Origin: Vreelandella stevensii S18214
Lineage (GTDB): Bacteria > Pseudomonadota > Gammaproteobacteria > Pseudomonadales > Halomonadaceae
Assembly: GCF_000275725.1 (NCBI RefSeq)
Contig: NZ_AJTS01000021.1
Location: 1-47,339 of the forward strand
Length of the DNA: 47,339 nt
Direction of reading: 5' to 3'
Shown piece after piece: positions 27,554-36,423 of this stretch. The notes beneath the pieces are model-generated. The model was not told the origin of the DNA. It was given only the letters and a program-made list of their open reading frames with translations, and did not search any database. The stretch's first letter is position 1, and every line of letters starts with the position of its first letter. The position numbers and the translations under genes were made by a program.

Positions 27554-29236
27554 ATGCATCCACCACGCGTTCAACTTCGTCCCCGTCGCCGCCCGCCCCT
27601 GCACCTGCTTCCGCTAGGTGGATGCGGTGAAATTGGAATGAATCTTACGCTGTATGGATACGACGATAAGTGGATCGCCGTCGATTGCGGCATGATGATC
27701 CGTCAGGATCTGCCCAACTCGCCGCTGCAGGTACCCAACACCGACACCCTACAAACCCTCGGTATCACGCCTGCCGCACTGTTCATCACCCATGGTCATG
27801 AAGACCACATCGGCGCCGTGGCCTGGCTATGGCCGCGTTGGGGCTGCCCTATTTTTGCCACCCCGTTGGCCGCAGGCCTGCTGCGACATAAATTTGCCGA
27901 ACACCAGCTGAGCAGCGCTGCCATCGAAATCATCGAACCCGGCGATGCGGTGGAGCGCGGTCCCTTCACCCTGCGCTACCTGAGTGTCACTCACTCCATT
28001 CCTGAAAGCTGCGCCATCATGATGCAGGCGGGCGACTATCGAGTACTGCATACGGGAGACTGGAAACTGGACCCGGAGCCGCTCATCGGCGCCCCGGTGA
28101 ATGCCGCTCATTTTCGTGCGCTGGCCCCTTTGGACCTGGTGGTGGGCGACTCCACCAACGCCCCCATGCCTGGCCAGTCAGCCAGCGAAGGCGACGTCGC
28201 CAAAGCACTGGCCACGACCCTCGAGCAGTGCAAGGGCCGCGTGGTGGTATCGTGCTTTGCCAGCAACCTGGCGCGGGTACTGGCCATCGGGCGCGCCGCT
28301 CATGCTTGTGGGCGGCGGGTCAGCTTGATGGGCCGCTCCATGGAGCGCATGGTGAGCGTGGCCAGAGGGCTGGGCTATCTGGACGACTTCCCGCCGCTGG
28401 TCCCGTCCCACGACCTTGGATACCTGCCTCCCGAAGAAGTGGTGATCATCGCCACCGGCAGCCAGGGCGAGCCACGCGCTGCCCTTCAACGGCTGGCGCA
28501 GCGTCGTCACCCCTTTGTCGACCTGGAGCCAGGCGATAGCGTGATTTTTTCTGCCAAGGCCATCCCGGGCAATGAGCGCCCCATCGAACAGCTTAAAAAA
28601 CGTTTGTTACAGCTGGGTGTCGCGCTATTCGATGAAAACAATCACCCCGAGCTCCATGCCACGGGACACCCAGCCCGGGAGGAGCTGAAAAAGCTCTATC
28701 AATGGGTGCGCCCCAAGGCCCTGCTACCCGTGCATGGTGAAGCGCGTCATCAGCAGGCTCATCAGGCACTCGCCGAGCAGCTAGGTATCAGTGCCCCCCT
28801 TACGCCCGTCAATGGGGACCTGATCCTGCTGGACAATCAGGGCCTGCGCCTGGAAACGCGCCATCCACAGCCGCCCTGCATCGTCGATCAAAACAGCGTA
28901 AGGCCCCACCCTGGCCTCGAACATCAGTCGTCTGGTCCACGGCGCGGCAGCCTGTTTCTGGCGCTACCGGTCACCGCCACCGAGACCGGCTGGTGGCGCA
29001 TCGGGCGGATGATGCTGGATACCACGGGGGCCAGCCCACTGGACGAAGAGAGCTTCAGCGACTGGCTGGACGAGCAGCTGGAAGAGATCGAAGCGGAAAC
29101 GCTGGCAGACTTGCGCCACGCCCTGCAGCCGCGCCTGATGCACTGGCTGGCCAACCACTTGCAACACATGCCGGAGGTGCATCTCCAGATCATGGCCGCC
29201 GACATGCCCACCGAAGAGGAACTGGACCGACAGTAG
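27554..29236 (+). CDS. rnj: Ribonuclease J family metallo-beta-lactamase nuclease
   Basis: Predicted 5'-exo/endoribonuclease. The MBL zinc motif HGHEDH is at His80, His82, Asp84 and His85. LPLGGCGEIGMN near 19-30, HTGDWKLDP, the beta-CASP segment (VVSCFASNLARV, GRSMERM, IIATGSQGEP) and the late HATGHP/PVHGEARH motifs follow RNase J order. 560 aa matches the family. The ATG at 27554 starts the open frame, but the ribosome site (CAGG about 27537) fits an earlier ATG at 27547 in another frame that stops after 27 codons, so the true N-terminus is uncertain. It is divergent from purU. Confidence 0.87.
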   Translation: MHPPRVQLRPRRRPPLHLLPLGGCGEIGMNLTLYGYDDKWIAVDCGMMIRQDLPNSPLQVPNTDTLQTLGITPAALFITHGHEDHIGAVAWLWPRWGCPIFATPLAAGLLRHKFAEHQLSSAAIEIIEPGDAVERGPFTLRYLSVTHSIPESCAIMMQAGDYRVLHTGDWKLDPEPLIGAPVNAAHFRALAPLDLVVGDSTNAPMPGQSASEGDVAKALATTLEQCKGRVVVSCFASNLARVLAIGRAAHACGRRVSLMGRSMERMVSVARGLGYLDDFPPLVPSHDLGYLPPEEVVIIATGSQGEPRAALQRLAQRRHPFVDLEPGDSVIFSAKAIPGNERPIEQLKKRLLQLGVALFDENNHPELHATGHPAREELKKLYQWVRPKALLPVHGEARHQQAHQALAEQLGISAPLTPVNGDLILLDNQGLRLETRHPQPPCIVDQNSVRPHPGLEHQSSGPRRGSLFLALPVTATETGWWRIGRMMLDTTGASPLDEESFSDWLDEQLEEIEAETLADLRHALQPRLMHWLANHLQHMPEVHLQIMAADMPTEEELDRQ

Positions 29237-29268
29237 TCCCTTTCCAGGTCAGCAGGCTGAAGAGCAGC

Positions 29269-29748
29269 TCACGACCAGCGCTCGGCATCCTGGTGATCGG
29301 TCTTGCGCTCCTTGACCCAATAAGTCCCTTGGCGCGCGCGCTCCTTTTTCCAGAACGGCGCCTGGGTCTTGAGATAGTCCATGATGAAGTCACAGGCCAG
29401 GAAGGCATCCCGGCGATGCGCACTGGCGACCAGCACGCGAACGATAGGGTCACCTAGCGCCAAATCTCCCACCCGATGAATGATGCGCACCGCCTGGAGC
29501 GACCAGCGTTGCCAGGCCTGCTCGGCGATCTCCATCAGGCTGCGCTCGGTCATTCCGGGGTAATGCTCCAGCGTCAAGCCCAGTACATCGGGCGACTCGT
29601 TGAAGTCGCGCACCAGCCCGGTAAAGCTGACCACCGCGCCGATATCCGTGCGACCCCGCAGCGCCTGCTCGTAGCCATGCGCCATGGAGAAGCTGTCCTC
29701 GGTGACCTCGACCACGAGCGCTTTATGCGGATGCTCAAGCAGCGCCAT
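29269..29748 (-). CDS. moaE: Molybdopterin synthase catalytic subunit MoaE
   Basis: Converts cyclic pyranopterin monophosphate to molybdopterin using sulfur carried on the MoaD C-terminus. The active-site lysines correspond to Lys127 and Lys134 (DYLKTQAPFWKKE), followed by the substrate segment YWVKERKTDH. The cPMP-contacting AHRRDAF stretch is near 110-116. 159 aa. It begins 3 bases after the stop of the MoaC-MoaD fusion gene, so the pair is certainly co-translated. It ends 32 bases from the convergent RNase J gene. Confidence 0.95.
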   Translation of the reverse strand: MALLEHPHKALVVEVTEDSFSMAHGYEQALRGRTDIGAVVSFTGLVRDFNESPDVLGLTLEHYPGMTERSLMEIAEQAWQRWSLQAVRIIHRVGDLALGDPIVRVLVASAHRRDAFLACDFIMDYLKTQAPFWKKERARQGTYWVKERKTDHQDAERWS

Positions 29749-29751
29749 GGC

Positions 29752-30546
29752 TTAGCCTCCCGTGACCGGTGGGAAGAACGCCACTTCGTCATCGTCGGTA
29801 ATGCGCGAACTGTCGCTGGCCATGACCTGGTTGATGGCACATAACGTACGCTGATCGGACAACAGCGCATAGCGCGCATCCTGAGCGCTGAGCGCCGCCT
29901 TCAGGCCCGCGACGTTGCGGCTCGGCAAACGATCCAGATCCACCGACACATCGCTTTCCCCGACCCGCTCGCGCAGCTCGGCCAGAAACTTGACCCGCAC
30001 GCAGGGAGATGAGCAACGCTCCCCAAGGCTTACTTCCCCCGATGCCCCTTCGCCGGTCACGATGGGCGCGGGCATCAGGCGCTGGTAATCTCCCCGGCTA
30101 CCCCCCTGCTTGCTCTCCAACTGCACGGCTTCGATACGCATCTCTTTATCGACGGCCTTGCACATGTCATACAGCGTCAGGCAGGCCACGGACACGGCCG
30201 TCAGGGCCTCCATCTCTACCCCCGTCCGGCCATTCAGGCGGCACAGCGCCGTAACGTTGACCCAACCGTTGTCGTGGTCGACCTCGAAGTCCACCGACAC
30301 CTTGGAAAGCGCCAAGGCGTGGCACAGCGGTATCAGCTCATGGGTACGCTTGGCCGCTTGAATACCGGCGATGCGCGCCGTGGCCAGCACATCACCCTTG
30401 GGCAAGGCACCGTCCGTCAGCAGCTGAAGCGTCTGAGCGCTCATCACGATTCGTCCAGAGGCGACGGCCTCTCGGCGTGTCTCAGCCTTGTCGCCAACAT
30501 CGACCATGTTGGCTTCGCCTTGGGCATTGAGGTGGGTTAACTGCAT
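29752..30546 (-). CDS. moaC-moaD: MoaC-MoaD fusion: cPMP synthase plus molybdopterin synthase sulfur carrier
   Basis: A 264-residue single chain. Residues 1 to about 158 are MoaC, which forms cyclic pyranopterin monophosphate: [23 protein letters not shown] (Cys75-His76), [12 protein letters not shown] and YDMCKAV with Asp127 and Lys130 are all present. A linker of about 24 residues follows, then MoaD from about 183 ([14 protein letters not shown]), ending in the mandatory Gly-Gly (FFPPVTGG) that is thiocarboxylated. The frame is unbroken through the linker. An in-frame GTG at 30000-29998 sits exactly at the usual MoaD start and would release an 82-residue MoaD. The start at 30546 is supported by AGGTG overlapping the mobB stop. 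Confidence 0.92.
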   Translation of the reverse strand: MQLTHLNAQGEANMVDVGDKAETRREAVASGRIVMSAQTLQLLTDGALPKGDVLATARIAGIQAAKRTHELIPLCHALALSKVSVDFEVDHDNGWVNVTALCRLNGRTGVEMEALTAVSVACLTLYDMCKAVDKEMRIEAVQLESKQGGSRGDYQRLMPAPIVTGEGASGEVSLGERCSSPCVRVKFLAELRERVGESDVSVDLDRLPSRNVAGLKAALSAQDARYALLSDQRTLCAINQVMASDSSRITDDDEVAFFPPVTGG

Positions 30547-30550
30547 CGTG

Positions 30551-31111
30551 TCACCTTTTGCTATCAATCAGAGAGTGGCGCTGCTCGGCAGCCCAGTCGA
30601 ATACCCAGCGGGCAATACCATCGATGTCGTCGAGGTTCAGCTGCATCACACCCTCACGCAACGGCACAGGCGCCCCGCCGCTCAGCGCCACGCCCACTCC
30701 ATGCGGGTCATCGAGGATGTGCGCATCGCCAATGCCCTCTCGGTAGAGCACCAGCTTGGCGATGGGCCAGGCCTTGAAACCTTCGACGATGACCAGGTCT
30801 GGCGCATGCGGTGCCATGAGCGAAAGCAGATACGCCAGATCCGGCTCTTCCCCAGTCGGCATATCCATCATCAGCGCCAGACGGCGACTCGATGCCACCA
30901 GCATCGGGGCCGCTCCGGCCTTGCGTAGCTGGTAGCTATCCTTGCCGGGCTGGTCCACCTCGAACTGATGATGGGCATGCTTGATCACCGCCACCGAGAG
31001 GCCAAGCGCCCGCAGCCGGGGCAGCAGCTGTTCGAGTAGCGTGGTCTTTCCCGTCCCGCTCCAGGCGGCAACACCGAGTACCGGAAATGCACAGCGCAGT
31101 GGTTCACTCAT
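30551..31111 (-). CDS. mobB: Molybdopterin-guanine dinucleotide biosynthesis adapter MobB
   Basis: GTP-binding protein that assists MobA in attaching GMP to molybdopterin. P-loop [10 protein letters not shown] is near residues 17-26, then [19 protein letters not shown] with the conserved His pair and DS, and LVIVEGFK near 106-113. 186 aa. An AGGT ribosome site six bases before the ATG at 31111 fixes the start, rather than the first ATG at 31126. The stop (TGA) lies 4 bases from the moaC-moaD ATG. It follows uraA by 23 bases. Confidence 0.92.
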   Translation of the reverse strand: MSEPLRCAFPVLGVAAWSGTGKTTLLEQLLPRLRALGLSVAVIKHAHHQFEVDQPGKDSYQLRKAGAAPMLVASSRRLALMMDMPTGEEPDLAYLLSLMAPHAPDLVIVEGFKAWPIAKLVLYREGIGDAHILDDPHGVGVALSGGAPVPLREGVMQLNLDDIDGIARWVFDWAAEQRHSLIDSKR

Positions 31112-31134
31112 GTCATACCTCGTCAACTGAGCGA

Positions 31135-32364
31135 CTATTCGCCCTCTTTCTCCGCAGGCAACAGCCAGTTTAACGCAATGCCCACCAGGGCCGCCAAACT
31201 TACCCCCTGCAGGGTGAACTGACCACCCCCGAACTGCATACCGCCAATACCAAAGACCAGAATCAGCGACACCACCACCAGATTACGCGCCGCCGTCAGC
31301 GACTGCCCTGCGCGCACCAGGGTATTCATGCCCACCACGGCAATCGAGCCAAACAGCAGAGTCATGATGCCGCCCATCACCGGACCGGGAATGGTTTGCA
31401 GCAAGGCACCCAGCTTGCCGACGAATGCCAGCACGATGGCCAGCACGGCGGCAATCACCATGTATTTCGGATTGAACGCCTTGGTCAGTGTCACCGCGCC
31501 GGTCACTTCGGAATAAGTGGTATTGGGCGGACCACCGAACAGCGCCGCCGTGGTGGTGGCCAGGCCGTCACCCAGCAGCGTGCGATGCAGGCCGGGTTTT
31601 TCCAGGTAGTTCTTGCGGGTCACCGAACCAATCGCCACCATGTCGCCGATATGCTCGACGGCAGGCGCGATGGCCACCGGAATCATGAACAGAATTGCGG
31701 CCCAGTGAAAGCTGGGAGCCGTAAAGTTGGGCACCGACAGCCAGGCCGCTTCCCTGACCGGGGTAAAGTCGACCACTCCCATCAGCAGGGCCAGTAGGTA
31801 GCCCACTGCAATGCCGCCCATGATGGGCACCAGCCGCAGCAGGCCGCGCCCGAACACGGCCAGCACCAGGGTCACCATCAGGCTGGCCATGGAGAGAAAG
31901 ATCGCCGCACCGTAGCCAATGTTGTCACTGGTCTCACCGGTGGCCATGCTAACCGCCACCGGCGCCAGGGCAAGACCAATCACCATGATGACCGGCCCCA
32001 CCACCACCGGTGGCAACAGGCGGTGCAGCCAGGCCGTGCCTTTCAGCCGCACGGCCTGTGAAATGGCCACGTATACCAACCCGGCGGCCATCAGCCCGCC
32101 CATGGTGGCAGAGACTCCAAAGCTGGCAATCGACCCCTGAATAGGCGCAATGAAGGCAAAGGAAGAAGCCAAAAAGACCGGCACCGTCTGACGCGTGACA
32201 CCATGAAAGACGAGGGTGCCCACCCCAGCGGTAAACAAGGCTACGCTGGGGTCCAGACCCGTCAGCAGCGGCACCAGCACCAAGGCACCAAACGCGACGA
32301 ACAGCATTTGTCCGCCGGTCAGCAGTAGTTTAGGCCACGACTCTTGTGCAGTATTGGTTGTCAT
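31135..32364 (-). CDS. uraA: Uracil permease (NCS2 family)
   Basis: Inner-membrane uracil:proton symporter, 409 aa with the expected 14-helix NAT/NCS2 layout. Seen: QMLFVAFGALVLVPLLTGLDP near 19-39, the helix 8 segment AIAPAVEHIGDM with the substrate-binding Glu, and GGPPNTTYSEVTGAV near 275-289 with the second binding Glu. It is downstream of upp on the same strand (89-base gap holding a hairpin), the usual upp-uraA pair, and reads on towards mobB. Confidence 0.93.
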   Translation of the reverse strand: MTTNTAQESWPKLLLTGGQMLFVAFGALVLVPLLTGLDPSVALFTAGVGTLVFHGVTRQTVPVFLASSFAFIAPIQGSIASFGVSATMGGLMAAGLVYVAISQAVRLKGTAWLHRLLPPVVVGPVIMVIGLALAPVAVSMATGETSDNIGYGAAIFLSMASLMVTLVLAVFGRGLLRLVPIMGGIAVGYLLALLMGVVDFTPVREAAWLSVPNFTAPSFHWAAILFMIPVAIAPAVEHIGDMVAIGSVTRKNYLEKPGLHRTLLGDGLATTTAALFGGPPNTTYSEVTGAVTLTKAFNPKYMVIAAVLAIVLAFVGKLGALLQTIPGPVMGGIMTLLFGSIAVVGMNTLVRAGQSLTAARNLVVVSLILVFGIGGMQFGGGQFTLQGVSLAALVGIALNWLLPAEKEGE

Positions 32365-32397
32365 TGCACTACTCCAGGAAGGTCTATCGATAATAAC

Positions 32398-32417
32398 GGA
32401 GGCAAAAAAATGCCCCC
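32398..32417 (-). other. Intergenic hairpin between upp and uraA
   Basis: On the minus strand GGGGGCA pairs with TGCCTCC (one G.T pair) around a six-T loop. There is no clear T-tract after it. It could tune uraA expression relative to upp or stabilise the processed mRNA end. Confidence 0.35.
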
Positions 32418-32453
32418 AACGCGGCGCGTAAGGGGCTGTATGTTACGGAGCGC

Positions 32454-33083
32454 TTAACGCGTTCCGAAAATCTTGTCGCCGGCATCTCCCAGGCCGGGGA
32501 CGATGTAGCCATTCTCATCGAGTCGATCATCTACCGACGCGGTGTAGATTTCTACATCAGGATACGCATCCTGCACCCGTTTGATCCCTTCAGGGGCAGC
32601 CACCAGCACGATCACTTTCATGTGTTCACAACCGCGCTCACGCAGCATGTCCAGTGTCGCCACCATGGACCCACCGGTTGCCAGCATGGGGTCGATGACG
32701 ATCGCCATGCGCTCTTCGATATCGTTGGCAAACTTGGCGAAGTACGGCACCGGCTGCAGCGTTTCCTCATCACGGTAAAGGCCTACAACGCTCACCCTGG
32801 CACTGGGAATGAGATCGGTCACGCCTTCCAGCATGCCCAGACCCGCTCGCAGAATGGGCACGATGGTGACTTTTTTACCCTTGAGACGCTGTGTCGCGAT
32901 GGGTTCACCGTTCCACCCCTGGATCTCGTGATCTTCGAGCTCCAGGCCCTTGGTCGCTTCGTAGGTCAACAGCTTGGCCACTTCACCTGCCAGCTCACGA
33001 AAACTTTTCGTGCTCAGGTCGACTTCACGCATGAGTCCCAGTTTATGCTGAACAAGCGGATGATTAATGGCGTAAACACTCAT
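32454..33083 (-). CDS. upp: Uracil phosphoribosyltransferase
   Basis: Makes UMP from uracil and PRPP. The 209-residue protein has [12 protein letters not shown] at 8-19, PILRAGLGM near 77-85, the PRPP loop [12 protein letters not shown] near 128-139, and the uracil-binding [17 protein letters not shown] at the C-terminus. It has its own promoter just upstream and is followed by the permease uraA. Confidence 0.97.
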   Translation of the reverse strand: MSVYAINHPLVQHKLGLMREVDLSTKSFRELAGEVAKLLTYEATKGLELEDHEIQGWNGEPIATQRLKGKKVTIVPILRAGLGMLEGVTDLIPSARVSVVGLYRDEETLQPVPYFAKFANDIEERMAIVIDPMLATGGSMVATLDMLRERGCEHMKVIVLVAAPEGIKRVQDAYPDVEIYTASVDDRLDENGYIVPGLGDAGDKIFGTR

Positions 33084-33156
33084 GGGACTACCTCACTGCA
33101 GGGGATTCGGGATGGCGGCCTTGATCGCATTGAACACGCGCTCAAAATTGCGCGCC

Positions 33157-33185
33157 ATTCTACCCGCAACTGACCATCAGGTTAA
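33157..33185 (-). promoter_or_regulatory. upp promoter
   Basis: On the minus strand TTAACC (33185-33180) and TAGAAT (33162-33157) are 17 bases apart. The -35 overlaps the last codons of ung, so upp can be transcribed apart from the purine salvage genes. Confidence 0.6.
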
Positions 33186-33865
33186 GGCTTTTCCGGCAAT
33201 TGCCACGTAATCGGCGTGCGCCCCTGCTGCTGGAGGAACTGATTTGCCTTGGAAAAGTGGTGATTCCCAAAGAACCCCCGATGCGCCGAGAGCGGCGAAG
33301 GGTGCGGCGACTCCAGTACCAAATGGCGATGGGTATCGATCAGCGCTTTCTTCTGGCGGGCATGGCTGCCCCAGAGCAGAAATACACAGGGCTCGCCGTG
33401 CTGGCTGACGGTTTCGATGGCCCGGTCGGTGAACACCTCCCAGCCCTTGCCCCGGTGTGACGCCGCATTGCCCTGCTCCACGGTCAGCGCAGTGTTCAGT
33501 AACAACACGCCCTGTTTGGCCCAGGGCTCCAGGAAGCCATGGCGCACCGGCGTAAAGCCTACGTCCGCTGCCAACTCTTTATAGATGTTGACCAGCGACG
33601 GCGGCACCGGCACGCCCGGCTGCACCGAGAAACACAGGCCATGCGCCTGGTTGGGGCCGTGGTACGGGTCCTGGCCGAGAATGACCACCTTGACCGACGC
33701 CAGCGGGGTCAGCTCAAACGCACGAAACCAGTGGGACGAATGAGGATATATGACCTTTCTGGCCGCTTTTTCCTGAGCCAGAAAAGCTTTCAAGGCCGAC
33801 ATGTAGTCGGCCTCGAACTCTTGCCCCAGCCACTGTTGCCAGTCATTGGGTAGCGGAGTCGGCAT
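33182..33865 (-). CDS. ung: Uracil-DNA glycosylase
   Basis: Removes uracil from DNA. The family 1 water-activating motif GQDPYH is at 64-69 with Asp66, the uracil-pocket Asn lies in [10 protein letters not shown], and the minor-groove His motif [11 protein letters not shown] is near 187-197. 227 aa is normal. Its ATG is one base from the gpt stop, so it is translated with the purine salvage genes. Confidence 0.97.
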   Translation of the reverse strand: MPTPLPNDWQQWLGQEFEADYMSALKAFLAQEKAARKVIYPHSSHWFRAFELTPLASVKVVILGQDPYHGPNQAHGLCFSVQPGVPVPPSLVNIYKELAADVGFTPVRHGFLEPWAKQGVLLLNTALTVEQGNAASHRGKGWEVFTDRAIETVSQHGEPCVFLLWGSHARQKKALIDTHRHLVLESPHPSPLSAHRGFFGNHHFSKANQFLQQQGRTPITWQLPEKP

Positions 33866-33866
33866 G

Positions 33867-34346
33867 TTACTTCTTCATCTGGTCGGCGAGAGGCTCGACA
33901 TAGGCAATGCCCATGTCCCAGGGGAACTGAATCCAGCACTGCTGTGCCACTTCGGTCAGGTACTGATCCACCAGTGGGCGACCTTCGGGCTTGGCGTAGA
34001 TGGTCACGAAATGTGCCTTGGGCAGCATTTCACGCACCGCACGCGCCGTCTTGCCAGTGTCGACCAGGTCATCTACCAGCAGCCAGCCTTCGCCGTCGTG
34101 GTCGACGCCCTTCATGATATCCAGGCCGCCCTGGTTCATGTGGTCGTAGCTCTTGATGCAGATCGTGTCGATCAAGCGGATATTGAGCTCACGGGCAATC
34201 AGCGCCGCAGGAATCAATCCGCCTCGGGTAATCGCCACGATCCCCTTGAAGTCACGCTCGATCAGCAGATGACACAGCTGACGAACGTCACGATGAATCT
34301 GATCCCAGGAGACGGTGAAGTGTTGGTGGTAGCGTTCGCTGCTCAT
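33867..34346 (-). CDS. gpt: Xanthine(-guanine) phosphoribosyltransferase Gpt
   Basis: Salvages xanthine and guanine with PRPP. 159 aa with the enterobacterial Gpt layout: [13 protein letters not shown] near 12-24, [18 protein letters not shown] near 37-54, PRPP loop [16 protein letters not shown] near 88-103 and the end [10 protein letters not shown]. It is distinct from Hpt encoded at about 22 kb. Six bases separate it from apt upstream, and one from ung downstream. Confidence 0.93.
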   Translation of the reverse strand: MSSERYHQHFTVSWDQIHRDVRQLCHLLIERDFKGIVAITRGGLIPAALIARELNIRLIDTICIKSYDHMNQGGLDIMKGVDHDGEGWLLVDDLVDTGKTARAVREMLPKAHFVTIYAKPEGRPLVDQYLTEVAQQCWIQFPWDMGIAYVEPLADQMKK

Positions 34347-34352
34347 GGGGCG

Positions 34353-34898
34353 TTACTCGTCTTCATTAAAGGAACAGACCGCGAATACGCTGTAGCCCGC
34401 ATCGCGAATTTTGGTAGAACCACCCAGCTCTGGCAGGTCGATGATCGTTGCCGTCTCGACGACCTGGCCGCCGCTACGCTGAATGAGATTGGCCGCTGCC
34501 AGCATGGTGCCACCGGTCGCGATCAGATCGTCCATCAAGAGAATACGGTCATTCTGCTGGAAAGCGTCGGCGTGCAGCTCGACTTCCGAATGACCATACT
34601 CCAGCGTATAGGTTTCGCTGATCGTCTTGAAAGGCAGCTTGCCCTTCTTGCGCACCGGTACGAAGCTGCAGCCCAACTCATAGGCCAGCGGGGCGCCGAT
34701 GATGAAGCCACGAGCGTCAATCGCCGCGATGGCATCCAGGTTCATCTCCTGGTAGCGGTGCACGAAGCTATCGATCAGCTTGCGAAAGGCAGCGCTGTTT
34801 TGCAGCAGTGGCGTGATGTCACGGAAGTTCACCCCCTGCTCAGGCCAGTCAGGAACCGTGCGAATAACGGACTTAATGTAATCGCCGTAGATGCTCAT
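34353..34898 (-). CDS. apt: Adenine phosphoribosyltransferase
   Basis: Makes AMP from adenine and PRPP. 181 aa with [17 protein letters not shown] near 18-34, [18 protein letters not shown] near 60-77, VRKKGKLPF near 82-90 and the PRPP loop [17 protein letters not shown] near 119-135. The first ATG (34910) has no ribosome site; the ATG at 34898 has GAGAG in front, so it is chosen. It lies 34 bases after the purine permease gene. Confidence 0.95.
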   Translation of the reverse strand: MSIYGDYIKSVIRTVPDWPEQGVNFRDITPLLQNSAAFRKLIDSFVHRYQEMNLDAIAAIDARGFIIGAPLAYELGCSFVPVRKKGKLPFKTISETYTLEYGHSEVELHADAFQQNDRILLMDDLIATGGTMLAAANLIQRSGGQVVETATIIDLPELGGSTKIRDAGYSVFAVCSFNEDE

Positions 34899-34932
34899 CG
34901 CGTCTCTCATTGATTAGTCAAAATGCGGGCAG

Positions 34933-36231
34933 TTAGCCCAGGAACAGGAATTTTGCTGCAAACAGCAGCGCCAGCACCACCACTGCCGGGTTCAGATCGC
35001 TAAACCGGCCGGACAGAGTCTTGATGGCAACGTAGCTGATGAAGCCCAGGGCAATACCCTCGGCAATCGAGAAGGTCAGCGGCATGGCCAATGCAGCGAT
35101 CAGTACCGGCGCGGCATCCGTGGGATCTTCCCAATTGGCATGCGCCAGGCTACCCGCCATCAGCACCGCTACGTACAGCAGCGCGCCCGCCGTGGCGTAG
35201 GCCGGAATGGAGCCCGCCAGTGGTGCAAAGAACAGGCTGATCAAGAACAGCACGCCCACGACTACCGCCGTCAGGCCGGTACGGCCACCCGAAGCAATAC
35301 CCGCTGTCGACTCGATGTAACTGGTGGTGGTGGAAGTACCCAGCGCAGCACCGGCCATGGACGCCGTGCTATCGGCCATCATGGCACGGCCAATGCGCGG
35401 CAGCTTGCCGTCCTTGTCCAGCAGCTTGCCACGGTGCGCCACGCCCACCAGCGTACCCGAGGTATCGAACAGGTCGACGAACAGGAACGCAAAAATCACG
35501 CTCAGCATGGCCACGTCCAGCGCGCCCATCAGATCCATGGCCATGAAGGTCGGGGCGATGGAAGGCGGCATGGACATGATGCCACCGTACTGATTGTGGC
35601 CCAGCACCATGGCGGTGACGGTCACACCCAGAATACCGATCATCACCGCACCGGTCACGCGCAGGTAGGCCAGCGCGGTAATCACGAAAAAGCCCAACAA
35701 GGCGTAAATGGCCGGCGGCTGAGACAGGTCGCCCAGCGCCACGTAAGTCGCCGGATTGGACACCACGATGCCGGCATTTTTCAGGGCAATCATCGCCAGG
35801 AACAGGCCGATACCCGCCGCAATCCCCAATCGCAGCGACAGCGGGATCGAGTTGATGATCCACTCGCGCACCTTGAAAATGCTCAGCAAAAAGAAGGTCA
35901 AGCCCGAGAAGAACACCGCCCCCAGCGCGGCTTCCCAGGTGTAGCCCATTCCCAGCACCACGCCGTAGGTAAAGAAGGCGTTCAGGCCCATTCCGGGTGC
36001 CTGGGCAATGGGGTAGTTGGCCCAGAAGCCCATCACGAAACAGCCAATGGCCGCCGCCAGACACGTCGCCACGAACACGGCACCGTAATCCATGCCGGCT
36101 TCCGAAAGGATGCTCGGGTTGACGAAGATGATGTAGGCCATCGTAAGGAACGTGGTGACCCCTGCAATCACCTCGGTTTTTACGTTGGTCTTCTGCTCGG
36201 CGAGCTTGAAGTAGTTGTCCAGAAATTTCAT
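34933..36231 (-). CDS. NCS2 purine permease (AzgA/AdeP/GhxP type)
   Basis: A 432-residue, about 13-helix permease of the AzgA-like branch, importing adenine or guanine/hypoxanthine by proton symport. The N-terminus is TEVIAGVTTFLTMAYIIFVNPSIL. APGMGLNAFF near 76 and VDLFDTSGTLVGVAHRGK near 246 include family binding motifs, and GTSTTTSYIESTAGIASGGRTG follows near 289. It heads the apt-gpt-ung run, which makes it the importer for those salvage enzymes. Which base it prefers cannot be told by eye. The 192-base upstream gap holds an imperfect palindrome (36382-36414) with GGCC ends. Confidence 0.9.
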   Translation of the reverse strand: MKFLDNYFKLAEQKTNVKTEVIAGVTTFLTMAYIIFVNPSILSEAGMDYGAVFVATCLAAAIGCFVMGFWANYPIAQAPGMGLNAFFTYGVVLGMGYTWEAALGAVFFSGLTFFLLSIFKVREWIINSIPLSLRLGIAAGIGLFLAMIALKNAGIVVSNPATYVALGDLSQPPAIYALLGFFVITALAYLRVTGAVMIGILGVTVTAMVLGHNQYGGIMSMPPSIAPTFMAMDLMGALDVAMLSVIFAFLFVDLFDTSGTLVGVAHRGKLLDKDGKLPRIGRAMMADSTASMAGAALGTSTTTSYIESTAGIASGGRTGLTAVVVGVLFLISLFFAPLAGSIPAYATAGALLYVAVLMAGSLAHANWEDPTDAAPVLIAALAMPLTFSIAEGIALGFISYVAIKTLSGRFSDLNPAVVVLALLFAAKFLFLG

Positions 36232-36381
36232 ATCGTTTTTATCCTTCGCGCTTACGCTGGATGCGTCCCTTGGTGCGAGAAAAGCCGCACATACTACCGA
36301 AAGGCACTACGCGATGCGAGTACCCCCTGTGCAGCGAATGAAAGGGCGATAGCGCCCCTGTCTTATGATTAGCAAACTTCA

Positions 36382-36414
36382 GGCCATAAGCTAACCGATT
36401 GGTCAACATAGGCC
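36382..36414. repeat. Imperfect palindrome between ribE and the purine permease
   Basis: GGCCATA and TAGGCC ends (last-base spacing slightly unequal) enclose ACC-GATT-GGT. It lies at the far end of the permease upstream region, just beyond the ribE stop, so it may be a ribE transcript end or an operator. There is no T-tract. Confidence 0.3.
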
Positions 36415-36423
36415 GATAATTTT

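Noticed and set aside
33846-34913. A 355-codon plus-strand frame opposite gpt and apt.
   Set aside because: It is the complement of two well-conserved phosphoribosyltransferase genes, with no protein family features of its own.
35140-36372. A 410-codon plus-strand frame opposite the purine permease.
   Set aside because: It is rich in Arg, His and Gln, as expected from the complement of a hydrophobic gene; no ribosome site or domain is seen.
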